This document shows, piece by piece, positions 48,501 through 62,120 of a stretch of DNA of 64,000 bases; the stretch's first letter is position 1, and each line of letters starts with the position of its first letter. Below the pieces are notes generated by a model that searched no databases, was not told the DNA's origin, and saw only the letters and a program-made list of their open reading frames with translations. Source of the stretch: Casuarina equisetifolia (lineage: Eukaryota > Streptophyta > Magnoliopsida > Fagales > Casuarinaceae); contig CM052358.1 of the NCBI GenBank assembly GCA_028551475.1, positions 13,375,938 to 13,439,937 of the forward strand, read 5' to 3'. Position numbers and translations under genes: made by a program.

Positions 48501-51011
48501 CTAACTAATGCTTTTCCATCTGCAGAAGATACATCATTTAGTGTCATAGGGCATGGCAGCTACTTTTTGTTTACTGGTGCCACAAGTCTAAGGGGAAATA
48601 TGTTTTCATGCTTGATAATTAAATTTGGAGGCACCTGTGCTTATTAATAGTTCCAATATATCCTTTTTAGCTCAATATAGTGAACCATTCCTCTTATTAC
48701 AGGTGGTGGGTGTTTTGATACTGAAATATGATATACAAATGGTTTTTCAGATCTTATCATGATGAAGAACATTATAATAGTGTGCGGATAAAAGAAGATC
48801 CCTGTAATGGGCCAGCTAAGCCAATCATTATCAAGGTTTATGTGCAATTTACTTTCTATTTTTCAATTAATTATTGTTTCTACGATGAGAATCCCTAAAT
48901 GAGGGCAAGCATTTACTGTTTGGTAATATCCTGATAAGCTATAGTTTGTGAAAGGCGGATGCGGATATTTCAGCAATAGCTCATCAACCAAAAGCTGCAA
49001 GCACACGGTCTAAAGGAGGAACTGGTGAAGATATTATCCACAATTGGTCCATCAAAATGGTAATGGCAGGAACTGGATGTCAAAATGCTGAAAAAGTCAA
49101 ACAGGTGATACTGCCCTGGCTTATTTTATCTATCCTGTTTTTTTCTTCTCCTTTAAGATTTCCGTTACTCTTAATGGTGATATCTTGATCTTTTACTTAC
49201 TACCACGCTTGGACTGGTGGAGCTTTTGAGAAAGTCTTGCTATTATCATGTCAGATTTTAGAACAAGTACATGGAGATGTTGACCTCTCAATAGAGTTTC
49301 TGATAGCAGAACTAGGAACAGAAGAGTACTTGGAGGAAACTAATTCACTTCATGGTCAGTCAGATGCTTCTATGGTAATGACTGGTCAGTATTTTATGCT
49401 TAGATGATTTTATGAGGGCATGCCAAGAATGATGTTGTTTCTTTTAGTCCTTGGATTGTGTTTTCTTACCACTTTTAGCATATTTATAGGTGGTATGTTT
49501 TGCTAAATAGTATCAATAAACTCTCAAAAACTATTATGAGTTCACTTTAGTTCAGGTTAATTAGGTGGCTTTGTTGTAAAGGACAAAAAGAGGAAAATGG
49601 GTGTTTTTACAACCTGTTTCTTGACAGGTGATGTTTCATAGTTGTTAGGGTTTCATGTGATGTGATGATCTGGAAGATTAAGATTACATTACTTACTGGT
49701 ATTTAAGATGCTTCTTCAATGACTTGGTTAGCATTCTTGTTTTTCTATCTATTGGAATTTCCCGCTTCTTTTGGTCTATTTGTTGGTGTATCAGGACATT
49801 TGTCCTGGGTTTGTTTTATTTCTTAGTCTGCACTCATCCTAGCTTAAAAAGGGTGGATTGAACTTGAGATTAGAGAATACTGAATCTTTTACCCGGAAAA
49901 GAATACATAGAGACTAGTCTAGGTTTGACATTTCATTTTAAGGTATGAAAGTCATACTCTATTTACTGATGTTTGTTAAGCTAATAAAAAAATATTACAC
50001 CTCATTTGTCTTCTTGTTACACAATTCATTTTACTCATTTGTTTGTTGACTAGATCACATTTCTTTGCTTTTTTGTTTTACTGTTCTTATTTTAGAATCC
50101 CTAACAATGTCCGGGTGTTGTTGTAGATGGAAACTCTGATGAACGTGACAAAGAACCAGTTGAGCGGATCTGTTTAAAAGATGCATCCAGTAATGGTGTT
50201 AAAAAAAGTTTCCATGATGATTGTCCGCAACCAGATGACAAGGTATTTTTTATTTTTTTGGTGTAATGTAACTTAGAAATTGCTTCCTCAGTGTAGAATC
50301 TTTTTCTTTTTCCCTCTCCAAATGACACCCGCTTGTTTGTCTCCTTCCTGCAGAAAATCTCAAGAAATAAGGCATGTCCATGTGGTTCAAAGAAGAAATA
50401 CAAAGTTTGTTGTGGAGCAGTCAGTGGAAGATCCTCTACAAAGTTTGTAATGTATGCTTCCTGAACTCCTACGTTGTAGAGATATTGACAGTCAAAACTT
50501 AAAATATGTATGTATTTAGTGTGGGCATGGGCTTGTTTGTATGTGTATGTATGTGCATGCATGAGATAATATTGGCTGGAGTGGTGAGGGATCACTTGAT
50601 TTAGCACTGGGGAGAAGGACATGTTCTTCTTTGCTTATGAAGAGAAACTGGAAGAGGTTCTTTAAGGGATTCTGTTAACAATGATGTTATGTAGAGCTTG
50701 GATAATACAGTCGTAATCCCAATTGTTGTTCATCTGTCTTAGTTTAGTAGTTGAATAATTATGGATATCTTAGTGTTGACTAGTTTATATCATTGAGATG
50801 CTGAAAACGCTTGAACCTCTTGCCCCACACTTGTGGCCCTTCAAAGTCTCATCAATATTTACTGCGGTGATGTTGTTATGTCAGTAACCAACCAGTTGAT
50901 TCCAGAAAGAAAAAGGAACGGAAGCAAGGCAAGAAAGGTGGACCTGCTAAAACTGTATCAACCTGTGGATCTGATGGAGGGCCACCGGACCTGGGTGCAC
51001 TTTGTATTTGA
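45513..51011 (+). CDS. OTU7: OTU-domain deubiquitinase with UBA-like and SEC-C regions, eleven coding exons
   Basis: Exons: 45513-45560, 46173-46279, 46510-46585, 47076-47225, 47744-47805, 48751-48835, 48955-49104, 49255-49384, 50127-50242, 50354-50451, 50885-51011. All phases agree, giving 382 aa. OTU proteases cleave ubiquitin chains. The catalytic Cys loop TADGNCFFRA spans exons 2-3 (Asp46, Cys49); the catalytic His is in EEHYN (His155, Asn157) in exon 6. A UBA-like segment ILEQVHGDVDLSIEFLIAE begins near residue 227. A SEC-C zinc motif, CPCGS...CC, lies at 316-328, followed by a lysine-rich tail ending GALCI. This architecture matches Arabidopsis OTU7 (At5g67170). The last acceptor has an in-frame alternative 21 nt downstream (AG at 50904-50905), which would remove seven residues. 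Introns are ordinary GT-AG. Confidence 0.93.
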
Positions 51012-51038
51012 TCTTGATCTTGATCTTGATCTTGATAT
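51008..51038. repeat. CTTGAT hexanucleotide repeat overlapping the OTU stop codon
   Basis: Five CTTGAT-type units in a row (last one CTTGATAT). The TGA stop at 51009-51011 is the first TGA of the array. Confidence 0.9.
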
Positions 51039-51850
51039 TGAGAGTATGATTAATCCCACCTGTTGGCATGTTCTACCATTTTCTTTTTGCTGTGAATTTA
51101 ATGCTATGATGCTTGGACTTTTTCCTCTTTCAATGGAAGATACATCTGCTCGCTCAAAGAGAGAGTTACGGCATCACAGGTTAGTACCTAGGAACACGAT
51201 TTTCTCATCATTCTGTGCTTGCCTATTGGCCACTGATTTCTGTCATGCTTTCTCATTTTTCATGCATCACTGTCTAATTTGCATATGTGAAGCTTGTTCT
51301 ACTTGGTTAATGTCTTCCTGGACAAAGGCCTCATTTAGTCCTTGAAAAATATGAGAAATCTGAAATTGATCCCTAAAGCTTAAAAAGTTATGATCGAGTT
51401 TCTAAATCAGTTGCAACAAGTCTTTGTATCAAATGTCACTTATGGAAATTGATGGTGTGAAGTTTTGTTTTGTTTTTTCAGTGACAGTAAATGTGGCCAC
51501 GGAAGTCCATTTGAACATTTGCCAGATGTAGCAGGCCTAGAAAAGCACTCTCAAGTTCCACTCGAGTTTGATAATTACTTAGCCGGGAAACTGGCTTGCC
51601 AGTACAACGACTTGTTGCTCACACTGAACGCTAGATTACAAGGGTGTATTGTTTACCCATCGATGAGAGTTGGTCTGCAGAACTCATGTTTACTTTTGAA
51701 ACAGGATTATGGGATTACAGAAAACTCAATAAAACATCTGTTATTTATATTATTCTTTTCGGAGATATGTTTATGTTTGTTGTTGCCTAACCTGCTATCT
51801 GTTATTATGTTTGTGTTATTACGAGTCAATTCTATACGCAAATAATTGTC
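51012..51850 (+). other. Probable 3' UTR of the OTU gene, possibly spliced
   Basis: Follows the stop codon. A potential donor 'cacag|gttagt' at about 51180 and acceptor 'ttttttcag|tgacag' at about 51480 suggest a 3' UTR intron, by inference only. AATAAA at 51728-51733 is a candidate poly(A) signal. The 51465-51845 frame shows no domain. Confidence 0.35.
51728..51733 (+). promoter_or_regulatory. Candidate polyadenylation signal of the OTU gene
   Basis: AATAAA, about 720 bases beyond the stop codon, in plus orientation. It would be closer in the mature transcript if the putative 3' UTR intron is removed. Not verified. Confidence 0.3.
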
Positions 51851-54800
51851 GCTTTTGACGTCCTTGTGGACGTCTTGTGGTCTTCTTTGAAGTTCACTTA
51901 AATCAATGTTGGATATAATTGGTTAGAATCGCGTTGCTACTTCTTTAGGGCCATTTGTTAGGCGTAAAAAATTATGAGCTATAATTAGGATGAAGAAGAG
52001 CTTTCCATGTGGTAGATTCCTGGTTGATTGAACAATTCATATGGGGTCTTGGAAATGGGCTTGATTGGACTTGTGGGCTGGGAGACAATACAAACAAAAC
52101 CCAATTGATTTTAAGCCCAGAGGAGGGGTCCTCTTGCAGTGGCCCATCGTGTTTGTAAGACGATTGCTTTTCTTTACAATTGTTCTTCCTCCTCGTGTTC
52201 GTGCTAGTTGATTTTTACCTTAAGGAATCCAAACCAGGGAACTGATATTAAGATCTTGCTGCATAACAATTCTAAGGATCTCGGATTTTCAACTTCCGAC
52301 CGTAAAAGGAGAACGCAGGACGCGTAATGATTGTCACCTTACGCAAGAATGATGCCATGCTATCGAGAAGCATGGAAATGTGTACAAGCATTTTGCAAAT
52401 CAATACAGATCAATCACGGTACTGAAGTTGGACCAACCTTGTTCCTAAATGGAGGTTTCTTGCCCCAAAAAAACACAAGTCAACCACGTCGGTTACCTTT
52501 TGATCTTTCGCCAAATAAGCAAATTCCAGAAGTCCTCTCTTCTCTTCCTCTCTGCGCGAGACATTACTTGTATTAGTTTCTTGGTGCACCAACCTCAATG
52601 TTAACTGCTACTTCATAGAATCACAGGGAACCGCTTAATTGGTATTTACAAAAAGGTAGGTCGGAGTTGTTTGGGATTAGGCCATCCCAACTTTTACGCT
52701 GAACATTCCTGTTCCCGGAGCAAGAACTTCCTAGCAATTTCCAGACCAAAATGTTAAAATAAAGCGTTTAAACTTTTTAGAAAGTTGGGCAGGTAGCTTC
52801 TACGGTTAAAGCCAAAGACTTCCTAAGTTGGGCGTGCAGATGAACCTATACTGGCTCTTCAAACATACAAGAAAAGGAATCAGGAAAATAATTTTCTAAC
52901 TACTACCCTTTTTCGGTCTTTCAGAGTTGCAAGAACAAGACTACGAATGAGAAAAATCTGAAACTGGAAGGTGGGTGACAACAAGTTCTTGCATCAAACA
53001 CGGTGTTTCGGAAAAAGCAAAGATTGTACCCTAAAGTCCATCACGAACAAGATTCTTTCGAGAAACCCCACAAGAAATTTTGGCCCCTTGAAATTGAAAT
53101 GCTAAACCAAGTCCCGTTTCCCTCTTTTGGAAAGGGAGGCTGTGGACTTGGAGTCAGTCTCCTCCACTTTTTATGGGTGCTCACCAGGACTTAGATGCAT
53201 GACAAGACCCTCACCTTTTCTCGTGAAAATTTAATGGCAAAATAATGCCAAGTCTTTCTTCCCAAATTGGAAACTCGTAAACTTCCATCCCTCTTAACAC
53301 TCGAGGTAATTTTTATTTTCATCATGAATCCGAACTATCTTGACAAACACATTAAGAGAAACATACTTTTGAGCGTGCGTTCCCGCAGGCACATTTTTAA
53401 GATTGGAACAGGTGGCTACGATGTTTTTCTCTCTTTTTTCTTAGATAGATACATCTGACATGGTATCTTTCAGCTGAAGATTAGGCAGAGAAGATGAGAA
53501 GATGGAAATGCTTCTTTTCATAAAGAGAGGAAAGAGGAGGGCCCATTTGGCAATGTCCCTAGGTGAAAATGTCTGGACCCTGGGGAATTCTCCTTACCAA
53601 CCAACGGGTAGAAAAAGGGTTTCTAGCAGAAAGTATCCAAGATGAAGAAAGTAATAAGATTCCGGTGCTTTAGAGCAAAAGAAACCATTAGAACTTGGAA
53701 GTGTTCAAGTCGACTGCTTCTTTTACCACGAGATTACAAGTGCCTTGCACTAGAATTTGATTTCAGACGAAACAGATAACTATTTAATCTGATAAGGTGA
53801 TTCTCGTTCCTAATCCTAGGGAAAGTAAACTAATGCTGCTAGGGCTAGGGCTAAGGCTAGGGCTAGGGCAAGGGCAAGAGCAAGGGCAACTTCACTTGGT
53901 AGCTGAAAATATGGTAATGCCAAATATAATATAGTGGAAATAATCTGTGATATTCTTGGAATAATGTGAAAGAGAAGGGTTACTGTCTACGGAAATATCC
54001 AGAAACCTCTTCAAATTTGCAAACTTTTGAGCTTCCCAAGTTTGACAGTTGTCGTTGTTCAGTGCTTAGATTAGTGAGCAAAGGTTCTCTCTTCATTCTA
54101 TGCAACCAGAAGTGTCATCTGCAACAACCAAGTGTAGTGCTTCGTGAGTTCGCAGGCACCGGATATGCAGGAATCCCTGTCATAATCACAAGAGTTTCAT
54201 GTCGAGAAAACAGCGCCAAAAGCATATCCCTAGATTTTAAATTCCTTCTCCATACCAACGACAACCGAGAAATATCACATCATGCGCCAGACCCAGTCAC
54301 CTAAGTAACCTTTCTGGTTTTGGCTAACCAGTGTAAAAGGGAGAATCGCTGATGGGACTTTAAAGTTTTCCTGAGTTTCTATCAAAAGCAAAAGCAAGTT
54401 GGCGTTTGCGTGGTGGTAGTGGCAACGAGTGAAGAAAAAGGCAGCCATTTCCAGTGTGAAAGACTATATGTTTGAACCGCATGAGAAGCACTGACTAAAG
54501 AAGGTGCGAGGCTATTGGCTTCCCACATCAAGCATCCTGTTCTTTTGATCCTCAGTTCCATGACAACTTTCGACGAAATACACTGTACCTTTATTTGAAC
54601 ATCGACCCAACTAGACGAAAGCCAGGAAAGTTGAAAAAGAGATCTACTAGTGGAAGTCCAGTATGCTATGCTATATCTAACAAACTATGAAATCTTATGG
54701 AGAAGAGGGGATTAACGTGCTTGCAGAACATATTTCTTTTGAGAAGATAGGGATTAGGGAAAAGAAAAGTTGACCCACCCTGTTTAAGGACATTATAAGG

Positions 54801-55300
54801 TGATTCTAATCAACCATGTTAATTAACAAGTCTTTGGGGCTATCATAGCTAACAAGGCAGGCGTTGCCTTTATCAGACCCACGTGGTACTTCTCCCACAT
54901 GAATGCTACCCAAAGGGAAACGAGTGGCTGAGATGATTGGCTTCTGGTGGACATTTTTAAAACCTCACTCTAATCGACATCCACAACTTTCCATACTAGG
55001 AAAGGGAAAGGACCTCCAAGTATCCAGAAACTACTTTGAAAGTTATTCTCTAAGAGATAAACAAACAAAAAAGAAAATACTTTTTCCTTCGTCTTTTTCA
55101 CTCCCTTATCTCCTCCCTCGGAATTGCACCCACAGCAAAGCAAAGCGCGTGAACCTGTAGTGAAGGCGTGCTGTGATGGGTCAGCATAATACCAGGTGCC
55201 TACGGCCTTATATTCATGAGTTTTAAATCCGGCTTGCTCGGTAGAACCTAGTAAAACCATAATAAACCAACCTGGTATTGGGAAAAGGAGCCAACCAACC
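51851..55300. other. Intergenic DNA
   Basis: Moderate AT content and short open frames only. No protein family, tRNA or structural RNA recognised. A GGGCTA-like array is at 53840-53888. Confidence 0.4.
53840..53888. repeat. Degenerate GGGCTA / GGGCAA hexamer array
   Basis: About eight imperfect six-base units: AGGGCT units followed by AGGGCA units. It is telomere-like in look but not the plant TTTAGGG heptamer. Confidence 0.8.
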
Positions 55301-57300
55301 TAATTTGTTCTGTTCTTTTTCGTTATGTTCTGAATGCTGTTTTGTTACCAAATTCAACCCTTTGACAAAAATTAGTTAAAGAAAAGAGAATTTCTTAATA
55401 AACTATTTTATAGGTCTAAACCTTGGCAATGTTGGATAATTTTACACTTATTTTAATATATTCCATTTTAACCGAACTATTATATCATCAATCTTTTCAC
55501 AAAAACTAGCTCCAAAAAACTAAATATTTTTTTACATATAAACTACTGTAAAAACTCATATCTTAATAATGTGTGACTTTTTTTTGATAAATATGTGAAT
55601 TTATTTATAAAAGAATAAGAGAATACAAAAGCTTAAGAACATACTATAACACTATAATTTATCTAAGAGAAAATTAAATTTAAAAATTTTCAACTGTAAC
55701 ACAATAAAATATTTTCTTAAAAAAATTTAATATTTTTAAATAAAAATATTATTTAACATACTATTTTTTATTTTAGCCAATAAAATTAGTATTTTAACAA
55801 TATTATTTTGAAAACATCTATGATTTCATTTAGATTATATATAATACATATAAGTTAAGAAAAAAAAATTTAAGAAGCTTCATATCCAAAATCTTTTCCT
55901 TTCATTACTTTAACTATCTATTGTAATTTAAAATTTTAATTGTTGATACTGCTATGAATATCTTATTATGCAAAAATATTTTATCAAATTTGCTTAATCT
56001 AAGTATATTGAAAAAACAAGTGTAACCTATTTTTCACTTAAAAATCACAAAAATTACAATATAAATTAATTTAAAAAAGCCATCAAAATAACACTTTTAT
56101 TGTATGAAGTTTATCATTACATATGAGCCACCAAATAAAGTTATGTTTGTTGATTTCACCTAATCATTTCAAGTTACGCCATTCAATTTCAATATTAACT
56201 TAGTGTAATTCATTATATGGCTCTTTATAGTTTAAAAAAGTTTGGAGAGCATAGGTATAAGAATTTGTCGTAACTTAAAAAAACTTCTCTAACTTTATAT
56301 CATATTTCCATTGATGTCAAGAAGCATAGTTAAAATTTTCTTGCATTTAGTATTATAAATCCATTTACTCTATAAAAATAAACTTGAATAATTGACAAGA
56401 TTTCAAAATGACTTCTTTAACAAAACCTTATTCCACACTTTAAGGTCTAATAGCACAAGTCTTTTTTTTTTAGGTGAACAAACAACTTATCAAGCAACCT
56501 TGTGAGCTTTATGATCTTTCGAATTACCCATTCATAAAAGTTGTTTAATCTTATTTTTAATATCATAAATTGTTTGCTTTGAGAGAATGAACATTTGCAT
56601 CCAAAATGTGCAAATAGAAGTAAAAACTAATTTTATCAGTTATAACCTTCCAATGTAGTTTAGATGTCTCATTCCCCTCCCATTAATCATTCCTGTGATT
56701 TCTTAGCCAAAACCTTACAATCGACATAAGTAAGTTTTTTTGTAATAAGGAAAATATTGAAATACTTGATTGGGAGAGTTCTTTTAAAGAATAGAGTATA
56801 ATCTAAAATCAAAAGCTTTTCTTACTCAATAAGTTCTAGAAAAATATATGTCATTTGCTAAGATTAAAACATAAACTTATGAATACTGCAAAGTTCTTCA
56901 AAGCATAAGTGAGACATAATACGAAATTAACATCCCTATATGTAAATAAAAATAAATCATTAGTAAAGTAAATGTGAGTAATTTTTTCCTTTTTGTAGAT
57001 GTAGTGATATTTGAAAGTAGAAGCAAAGGTTTTCTCAATAATAAATATAATGTGAGACTTTTTAATACTTATTTTTAATAAATTTGAATTAGAATTGGTT
57101 CATAACATAAAACATTTTCGTTTCAGCTGAAAAAAAGGATGACAAACCTGTTAGATCTTCTGCCAAAATAACATAACTTTTCTTTTAGTTCTATTATTTG
57201 TTTCCCAGTTATTACGATAACTGGAAGTGTTTTCTTTCGTTCGGTCTGCTTTCTGTTCTGTTTGGACGAAGTTCCTTTTTTGTTTTTTGTTTTTTTGTTT
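55300..57300. other. Very AT-rich block
   Basis: About 2 kb dominated by A and T with many short homopolymers and no open frame of note. Such DNA could act as a matrix-attachment region or be decayed repeat; neither can be shown here. Confidence 0.5.
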
Positions 57301-60291
57301 TTAAATTAAGATTTGACTGATCTCTGCCATGTTTGGAATCACTAAGCAAAAGAGTTTGATTTACATTTTCGTATGCTTAACCCTAAAAGGAAATTCGTGG
57401 ATGAATTGTCATCAAGGTTCTGGTGGTTGCCTAATACACAGGGTTTGTTGGGCACCCATGGTGGGTTCTTTTGGAAAGATTTGACCTGTAAATGGTCTTT
57501 GGTCTCCCGGTGATCATGCCATGACTACTAATGGAGGAAGCCTAGTCGCAATCTACCGTTTGAGTTGATAGCTTCATCAGTTTGAAAAACGAATCGTTTG
57601 ACATTTCCACCACGACCAAATGTTCAAATTCCACCGGCCAATTAATTTCAAGCTACAACTTAAAGCATTAACGCAGTTTAGAACCAAGCCCTGTTGAACC
57701 CTCCGGGAAGGTAGAAATAGGTGCAACATAATCTTCACGTAAGTGTGAGCTGCGAGTTCAGAAATGGTTGACATCCATGGGCATCCTATATGCTCGTTAA
57801 TGCCTGATTGGGGGGACCATGAAAGAACCTCCAATCCTGTTCCTGCTTTGGAATGGCTTCTCTTTTGTGGTTCAAACAGTTTGATGTAATACCAGAAGCT
57901 GGAATTCAGCCCCGGCTTTGCTTGCAAGTAATAGCACTAGCAAGTGGATGAGATGAGTAGGTGCCCCAGCTATTAATTGGCTCCATTGTCAGCTTCTGTT
58001 TCCCCTTGGAAATTTAAATGAAAAACAAACAATCGAGGGGGGTTTGGCATATGACAATGACGTGCTGATTCTGAGTCTCAATCATGGAGCTTTCATGTTG
58101 TCAAGTTGAAACAAATAACGGGCAGCGCTTCTTTGAGGTTCTTAACCCTTCGGTCCCTCTTCAATGGCATTATCTTCCGGTGAAACGAGAAAAATAGTAT
58201 ATCTGCTCACATAACTATTATTCCAGGGTAGATTATTGTGGGATCCATCACAAAGTGAGGGGGAGGTTGCACAGAAATTTTTCTTAAAAATGGAACAAAC
58301 TCTTCCTCCTTCAACAAACTGCTAAAGGATGCTAGTTTGAAAAGATCACTGCTATTTCTCCAACAGCTTGGTCTATTAGCTATTTGCATGTATCAGCTTC
58401 TACCCAAGTTTTTTCCTTTTCGAAGTAAGATTTGCTGCTGTTAATGGTGGAACCAGTCAATTCTTTTTTCTATTTTTTATTAGTGGAAGGATAGTATAAC
58501 TTTAACTGCACTTTACCAACTATTGTCATAAGCATTGGGTTGTTTATTACACTTGTAGATCTTAAATCAAAAACTTGCATAAAGGTTTTCTTTCAATATT
58601 CTTTAGTTGCTTGAGATCACTTTATTAATTCATGAGTTTTATCTTTTACTAGATTGATATGACATGAAACATAGGGTTTCACCTCTGTAATTTCTTTTAA
58701 TTGAGTTTCTCAAGTTAAGATTATTCATGAAAGTGAAATAACTTGGTTTATAGTTAAATCAAAGTATTTCATTGACAAAAATACTCTAAATCCCTTTTAT
58801 GAGAGTTTCGATGGAATCACATGACTTTGTTTGATACTATAGATATCAATTTCTTATATAAATAAATTTTGTAACAAAATGAAAAAAGAGATCTGATTTG
58901 TAGGTGTATACCTATAAGCGAAATTCAAATAAAAAATGCTTCTTCATTTAAGGGGGAAAAAAAATTAATAACCCATGTTCTAGTTGGAGTTCTAGATAAA
59001 AGATTTGATGATCCCATTAAGACTAATTGAAAGAATTGAATGTTGTCCAATGAAATAATTTGGTTTAACATCAAATAAACTAGCAAATTGTTAAAATTAG
59101 TTTGTATATCTATAGGAAGTAGACTCTGCACTTGCGAAATTGGTTTTTGTAAAAGACTGGCATAGTAGTTCTGAAAATATCTTTTCTATATCATGTTTGT
59201 TGGCTAAGGAGGATTCGACGAACAACTTTCATGGTATTGTGCATTTTTCACCTTTGAACTAATGATAATGTTTTCCCCGTTTAGATGATACTTAAGAGGC
59301 TGCAAGTTAGGAAAACTCAACTAGCTTGGCATCTACTTCTGAATCCCAACCAAAGTTTACAAAGCACTAACAAAAGCTCCCAAATAGCTCCCATGCCCCC
59401 ACCCTGCAGAGGAACTTAGATTGGTATGTTAACTCGAGCAACCCTTAAATTCTTTCGCTGTGTGTTTTTTGGAGTATGTTTCCAAATCCGGTTTGAAATG
59501 GAAAATTGTGACATTCGTGAACCATTAGACATCCATCTTTCTCCAGTTTAAGAAGAAGAAGCTACCCAACATCGTGATTAACAACGCAGGCTTCGAAGTT
59601 AAGTGCAGATCCGAAGGAAGAGTACTGGCAGATCCGAATTCAAAGTTAGCAGGGACAGATCACCTGCAAGAAAGAGTGACAGCCACGAAGGGCTTCAAGC
59701 TTTGTGTGATGCCGATTTACATGTGTCTCAACTTCAAAAGGTTAACTCGCAATTAAAGGCGTTGACGGGAGAGGGACAGGTGCAAAAAGAGAGCAAACCC
59801 GTGGAGACAATCAGATGCCAAAGGGATACTGGAAGAGGAAACTTATGAAAGCAAACAAAGTCGAGTGAGATAAGGCAAGCAGCCACTGGGCAGCATCAAC
59901 GGGAGAAAGCGCGTACCGGAAAGGGAAACCGGACAAGTAGGTTTCCTGCGTGAATGATGAAAACGATCTTACATTTCACGGCACGATGTGTACAGCGGAC
60001 AATTGCCCCGCAGTCAAGTCCCAGTCGCAGTCTGTCACCAGTGTATTTAGTACCAGCGAAAGACGAACACTTAACCCCCCCTTCTCTTGTCAAATTAGAA
60101 AGGGTTAGAGAAAGACATCGAACAATCTCCCATCGTTGAAGAAATCCCATTTATGGAAGTCCTCCACTTTAAAGGGAAAAAAAAAGTAAGTGTCGACCCA
60201 CAACCCTCACGTTTACTTTGTTAGATTCCCGTTCTTTTCCTTCCTCCACTTGTCCCCACACTTTCGCAACGGGGTTGCTTTCTATATTACG

Positions 60292-60353
<62 letters not shown>

Positions 60354-62120
60354 ACCACAAGGTTGATGGTAAAAAGAGAAGCATGATTTTAAGAGATGAA
60401 TCCGTATGTCTGAGCGCTCGCTTTTGCAGTCTTCGTAGATCCTATGCCAAGGAAAGGATCTAAGAAGAGGGCTTTAACCTACTCTGGGACAGACTCACTT
60501 TGTTCCCTCCCAGGGCTGATTTTTTTCTCCACATGGAACGAGGAACTGTGGCATTACGTTGTGGTCCCTCGTACAACATCTCGTTTTTACTTAATGAAAA
60601 TCCATATCAAATCTATTGAACTCCATTTACAACTCTCTTTCTTCTTACCACGGTCAAAAGAGAAAATCCGTACCCATTATTGATCCCTTTGTTCTACAGT
60701 TTATCAAGCGATTCCTGCATGGTAACTCAAAATTATAGTCGGCGCTTCTCTTACAATCGACGTGCTTGTTATCCCTTGTAGTAGCCCCGTTTTTGGTTCC
60801 CTCTATGTCTAAAATTAGTGAAAGAACACAAAAAAAGATGAAAGCCGCGTTCTTTGACCCCTATGAAATCTGATTAGGCCTGGCGTTGGTGAGTACGCAT
60901 TATAAACAAAGCATCAATGGCGAGGAGTGGCTTCATTGAAGCCTTGCTTCTCAACATATCTATGATGAGGCTTCTGATAATGAACCTTCCATTATATTCT
61001 ATTATTCACTGGCTAAATATCCCATCATATTTGTTCGTTTAACCTAGCAACAACTTGATAACATCTGAATGGCCTTGAACGTTAGTTCTATGGGAGTTCA
61101 AAATCCAAATGTGTTATTTTATTTTATTTTTTAATTTACAAACCCATCCCACAATCCCACAAGAGGTTTCCTCTCTCCGGGTAAAAACTAAGGGTAAACA
61201 ACAACTTTCTTTCGAGGCACAAACTTTTTGAGTATCTTTTTCTGCTGAACATTGACAGGTTAGCTCTAACCCTAACCCTCAAATCCTTGTGCTCTCTCTT
61301 TTCCCTCTCTCACAGCAGGGTCCTTTGGAGACCTGGGCTACGATGATAGGTCCCTCTCGCAATAATAGCCATGTCTGACTGCTTTTGGCCGGGAGAAACT
61401 GATACAACGGACACAGACTAAAGTGACAATTCATCACTATCCGGTGACATTTCCAATACCTACCATATACACCAGCCGTAGACTGCTGTCTATCTCTGTC
61501 TCTCTCTCTCCCCCTCTGTCAAGAACTTGCCCCTTCTTTAATGACGTTTTTCCCATCTTTTATATCAGTCTCAATTCTGGACGCATGCCATTACTGTACT
61601 AAGAAGCAAAGAACCAGTTTCCAAGGGATCTTTCAGACAACCGATACAAGGAAGATGCCAGCCTAGGAGCATTATACCCAAAGCTTCTGGTAAAGAAGCC
61701 GGCAAATAAGTTTAAGAAACAAACAAGAAAACATTACTTCATGGGGTAATAAATCACACGCCATAGCGGTCGCCATACACTTTGAGTAGGTGCAGTCATA
61801 AATGCCATAGAACAGCAAAGCTTTTCTTTGTACATAAAAACATATGTAAGTACGTACATCTTATGAACATATCGGCGTCACGAAGAGATCAGCGAATTTG
61901 AGTCTGACAGCAGAATATCAAGATGAAATCTCGTTCATTTGTTTGATTGATCCACCACCAACATTCCCTAGAGTTGGAATTTCTCGTTCCTGTTCTCTTT
62001 ACAACAATTATACCTTCCACGGAGGCTTGAAAGTAAGAGACTCAGAACATTTATCTTTACACGCTTACAAAAATGTCGGAAATTAGTAGACAATTGCAAT
62101 TAAAAAGGGTCAGGAGGGTC
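57301..62120. other. Intergenic DNA downstream of the AP2-type gene
   Basis: No supported gene. It includes a CT microsatellite (60295-60347), a short CCCTAA-type motif near 61268 and a second CT-rich patch near 61495-61512. The part nearest 62120 must contain the AP2 3' UTR. Overlapping frames at 59574-59848 show no known domain. Confidence 0.4.
60295..60347. repeat. CT microsatellite
   Basis: About 26 tandem TC units in intergenic DNA. Confidence 0.97.

Noticed and set aside
50101..50622. 173-codon minus-strand open frame
   Set aside because: Antisense shadow of OTU exons 9-10 and intron sequence.
53840..53888. Interstitial telomere repeat
   Set aside because: The unit is a degenerate GGGCTA/GGGCAA hexamer, not the plant TTTAGGG repeat.
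61265..61282. Telomeric or telo-box sequence (AACCCTAACCC)
   Set aside because: Fewer than two and a half units in intergenic DNA; too short to interpret.
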